57,027 nt of DNA from JBGCFO01 sp045106955 (lineage in GTDB: Bacteria > Pseudomonadota > Alphaproteobacteria > Rickettsiales > Rickettsiaceae), in assembly GCA_045106955.1 (NCBI GenBank), contig JBGCFO010000008.1, positions 1 to 57,027 on the forward strand, in the 5' to 3' direction. Below the pieces are notes generated by a model. The model had not been told where the DNA came from. It saw nothing but the letters and a program-made list of their open reading frames with translations, and made no database searches. The position numbers were made by a program, and so were the translations under genes. Shown piece after piece: positions 56,660 to 57,027 of this stretch; position 1 is the first letter of the stretch, and every line of letters starts with the position of its first letter.

Positions 56660-56848
56660 TATAGAATATGATTATGACGAACATGTTTATATCGAAAGAC
56701 ATTTAATTGAATGTTTTTTTGGTAAACTCAAGCATTTTAGGCGAGTATTTTCTCGATTTGATAAGGCGAAAGCTACTTTTCAGGCGTTTATTGACTTTGC
56801 TGCAACTCTTATTTCTTTGAGGTGATTCCTTATGTCAACAGAATCTAG

Positions 56849-57027
56849 GGATTAAATAATTTTTTTCCCATTGTTGATAAATTTTACAAAAATCATCTAT
56901 GAGGCAATATAAAGTTGTGATACATTTTTTCATGAGGAGTGGTTTTTAGTTAAAAAAATAATTTTAACTCCTCGCTATTCCTTTTGCAAACTGGGTTTTA
57001 TAGTTTTCTTATCCTAAATTCGCATTA
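56849..57027. other. End of window, no gene seen
   Basis: 179 bases after the IS5 copy. An imperfect inverted repeat with an 8-bp core lies around 56947-56970. No ORF or RNA gene is recognisable. Confidence 0.4.

Larger units (their letters stand above)
55653..56844 (+). mobile_element. IS5-family copy, internally deleted and interrupted
   Basis: Both terminal repeats (55653-55672 and 56825-56844) are present, 19 of 20 positions matching, and both are flanked by CTAG (55649-55652 and 56845-56848), which looks like the target duplication. Of the transposase only the first six codons (from ATG 55738) and the last 53 codons (about 56664-56822, EYDYDEHVY ... ISLR) remain; about 190 codons are gone. 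An IS630-type element sits at the deletion point. It is inverted relative to the copy at 1-847. Confidence 0.85.

Noticed and set aside
1..56844. A composite transposon bounded by the two IS5 copies
   Set aside because: The interior is 55 kb of housekeeping genes, and neither transposase copy is intact.

Overview
The window is AT-rich bacterial chromosome from an alphaproteobacterium that looks like a member of the Rickettsiales. The support is a rickettsia-like gene set and gene style: VirB8/VirB9 of a type IV secretion system, two exonuclease III paralogues, cytochrome bd, aa3-type cytochrome c oxidase, a nuoABCDE-x-nuoF operon, a TIGR01459-like HAD hydrolase, and low-GC coding with many IS remnants. 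A full-length flhA (flagellar export gate) is absent from Rickettsia, Anaplasma and Ehrlichia but is known from Midichloriaceae and other early-branching Rickettsiales, so a flagellum-encoding Midichloria/Jidaibacter-like intracellular symbiont is the best guess. This placement is inference from gene content, not phylogeny.

Layout. 1-850: an IS5-family element, cut by the window edge, with a nonsense-mutated transposase. 1288-5953 (minus): exonuclease III, F0 ATP synthase atpB-atpI, a DsbA-like oxidoreductase and flhA. 6087-8259: a Ppx/GppA phosphatase and a truncated IS3 transposase. 8368-10891 (minus): the rpsM-rpsK-rpoA-rplQ operon followed by rpsT, with a clear sigma70 promoter. 11205-15798 (minus): a fatty-acid desaturase with a coiled-coil tail, then ctaC-ctaD-ctaB. 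16233-21492 (minus): respiratory complex I genes nuoA-F with one secreted protein inserted. 21574-28741 (minus): a second exonuclease III, ettA, an amino-acid permease next to the decayed end of a sister copy, glnP-glnQ and an MscS-type channel.

28999-32498 (plus): miaB and a bifunctional class A PBP, ending in a strong convergent terminator. 32929-35330 (minus): groES-groEL (heat-shock-like promoter) and infA. 35461-38460: dusB, lipB and murD. 38664-40126 (plus): virB8-virB9 without the rest of the vir cluster. 40177-43372 (minus): dnaK-dnaJ. 43592-46290 (plus): tRNA-Gly, a DUF3857/transglutaminase-like exported protein and a small repeat protein. 46348-50943 (minus): RlpA, a BON lipoprotein, a HAD hydrolase and cydAB. 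51187-55284 (plus): a 1365-residue protein I cannot assign, the most interesting gene here. 55281-56844: a broken ORF, then a gutted IS5 copy with an IS630-type element nested in it.

Functionally the window is mostly housekeeping: aerobic respiration (complex I, aa3 oxidase, bd oxidase, F0 a subunit), protein folding, translation and cell-wall synthesis. Host-association candidates are the VirB8/B9 pair, the giant protein, the basic repeat protein and the flagellar gate. No CRISPR array, rRNA or prophage was seen. Several ancestral operons (ATP synthase F0, spc/alpha ribosomal, vir, flagellar) appear only as fragments, which together with the IS debris points to a rearranged genome.
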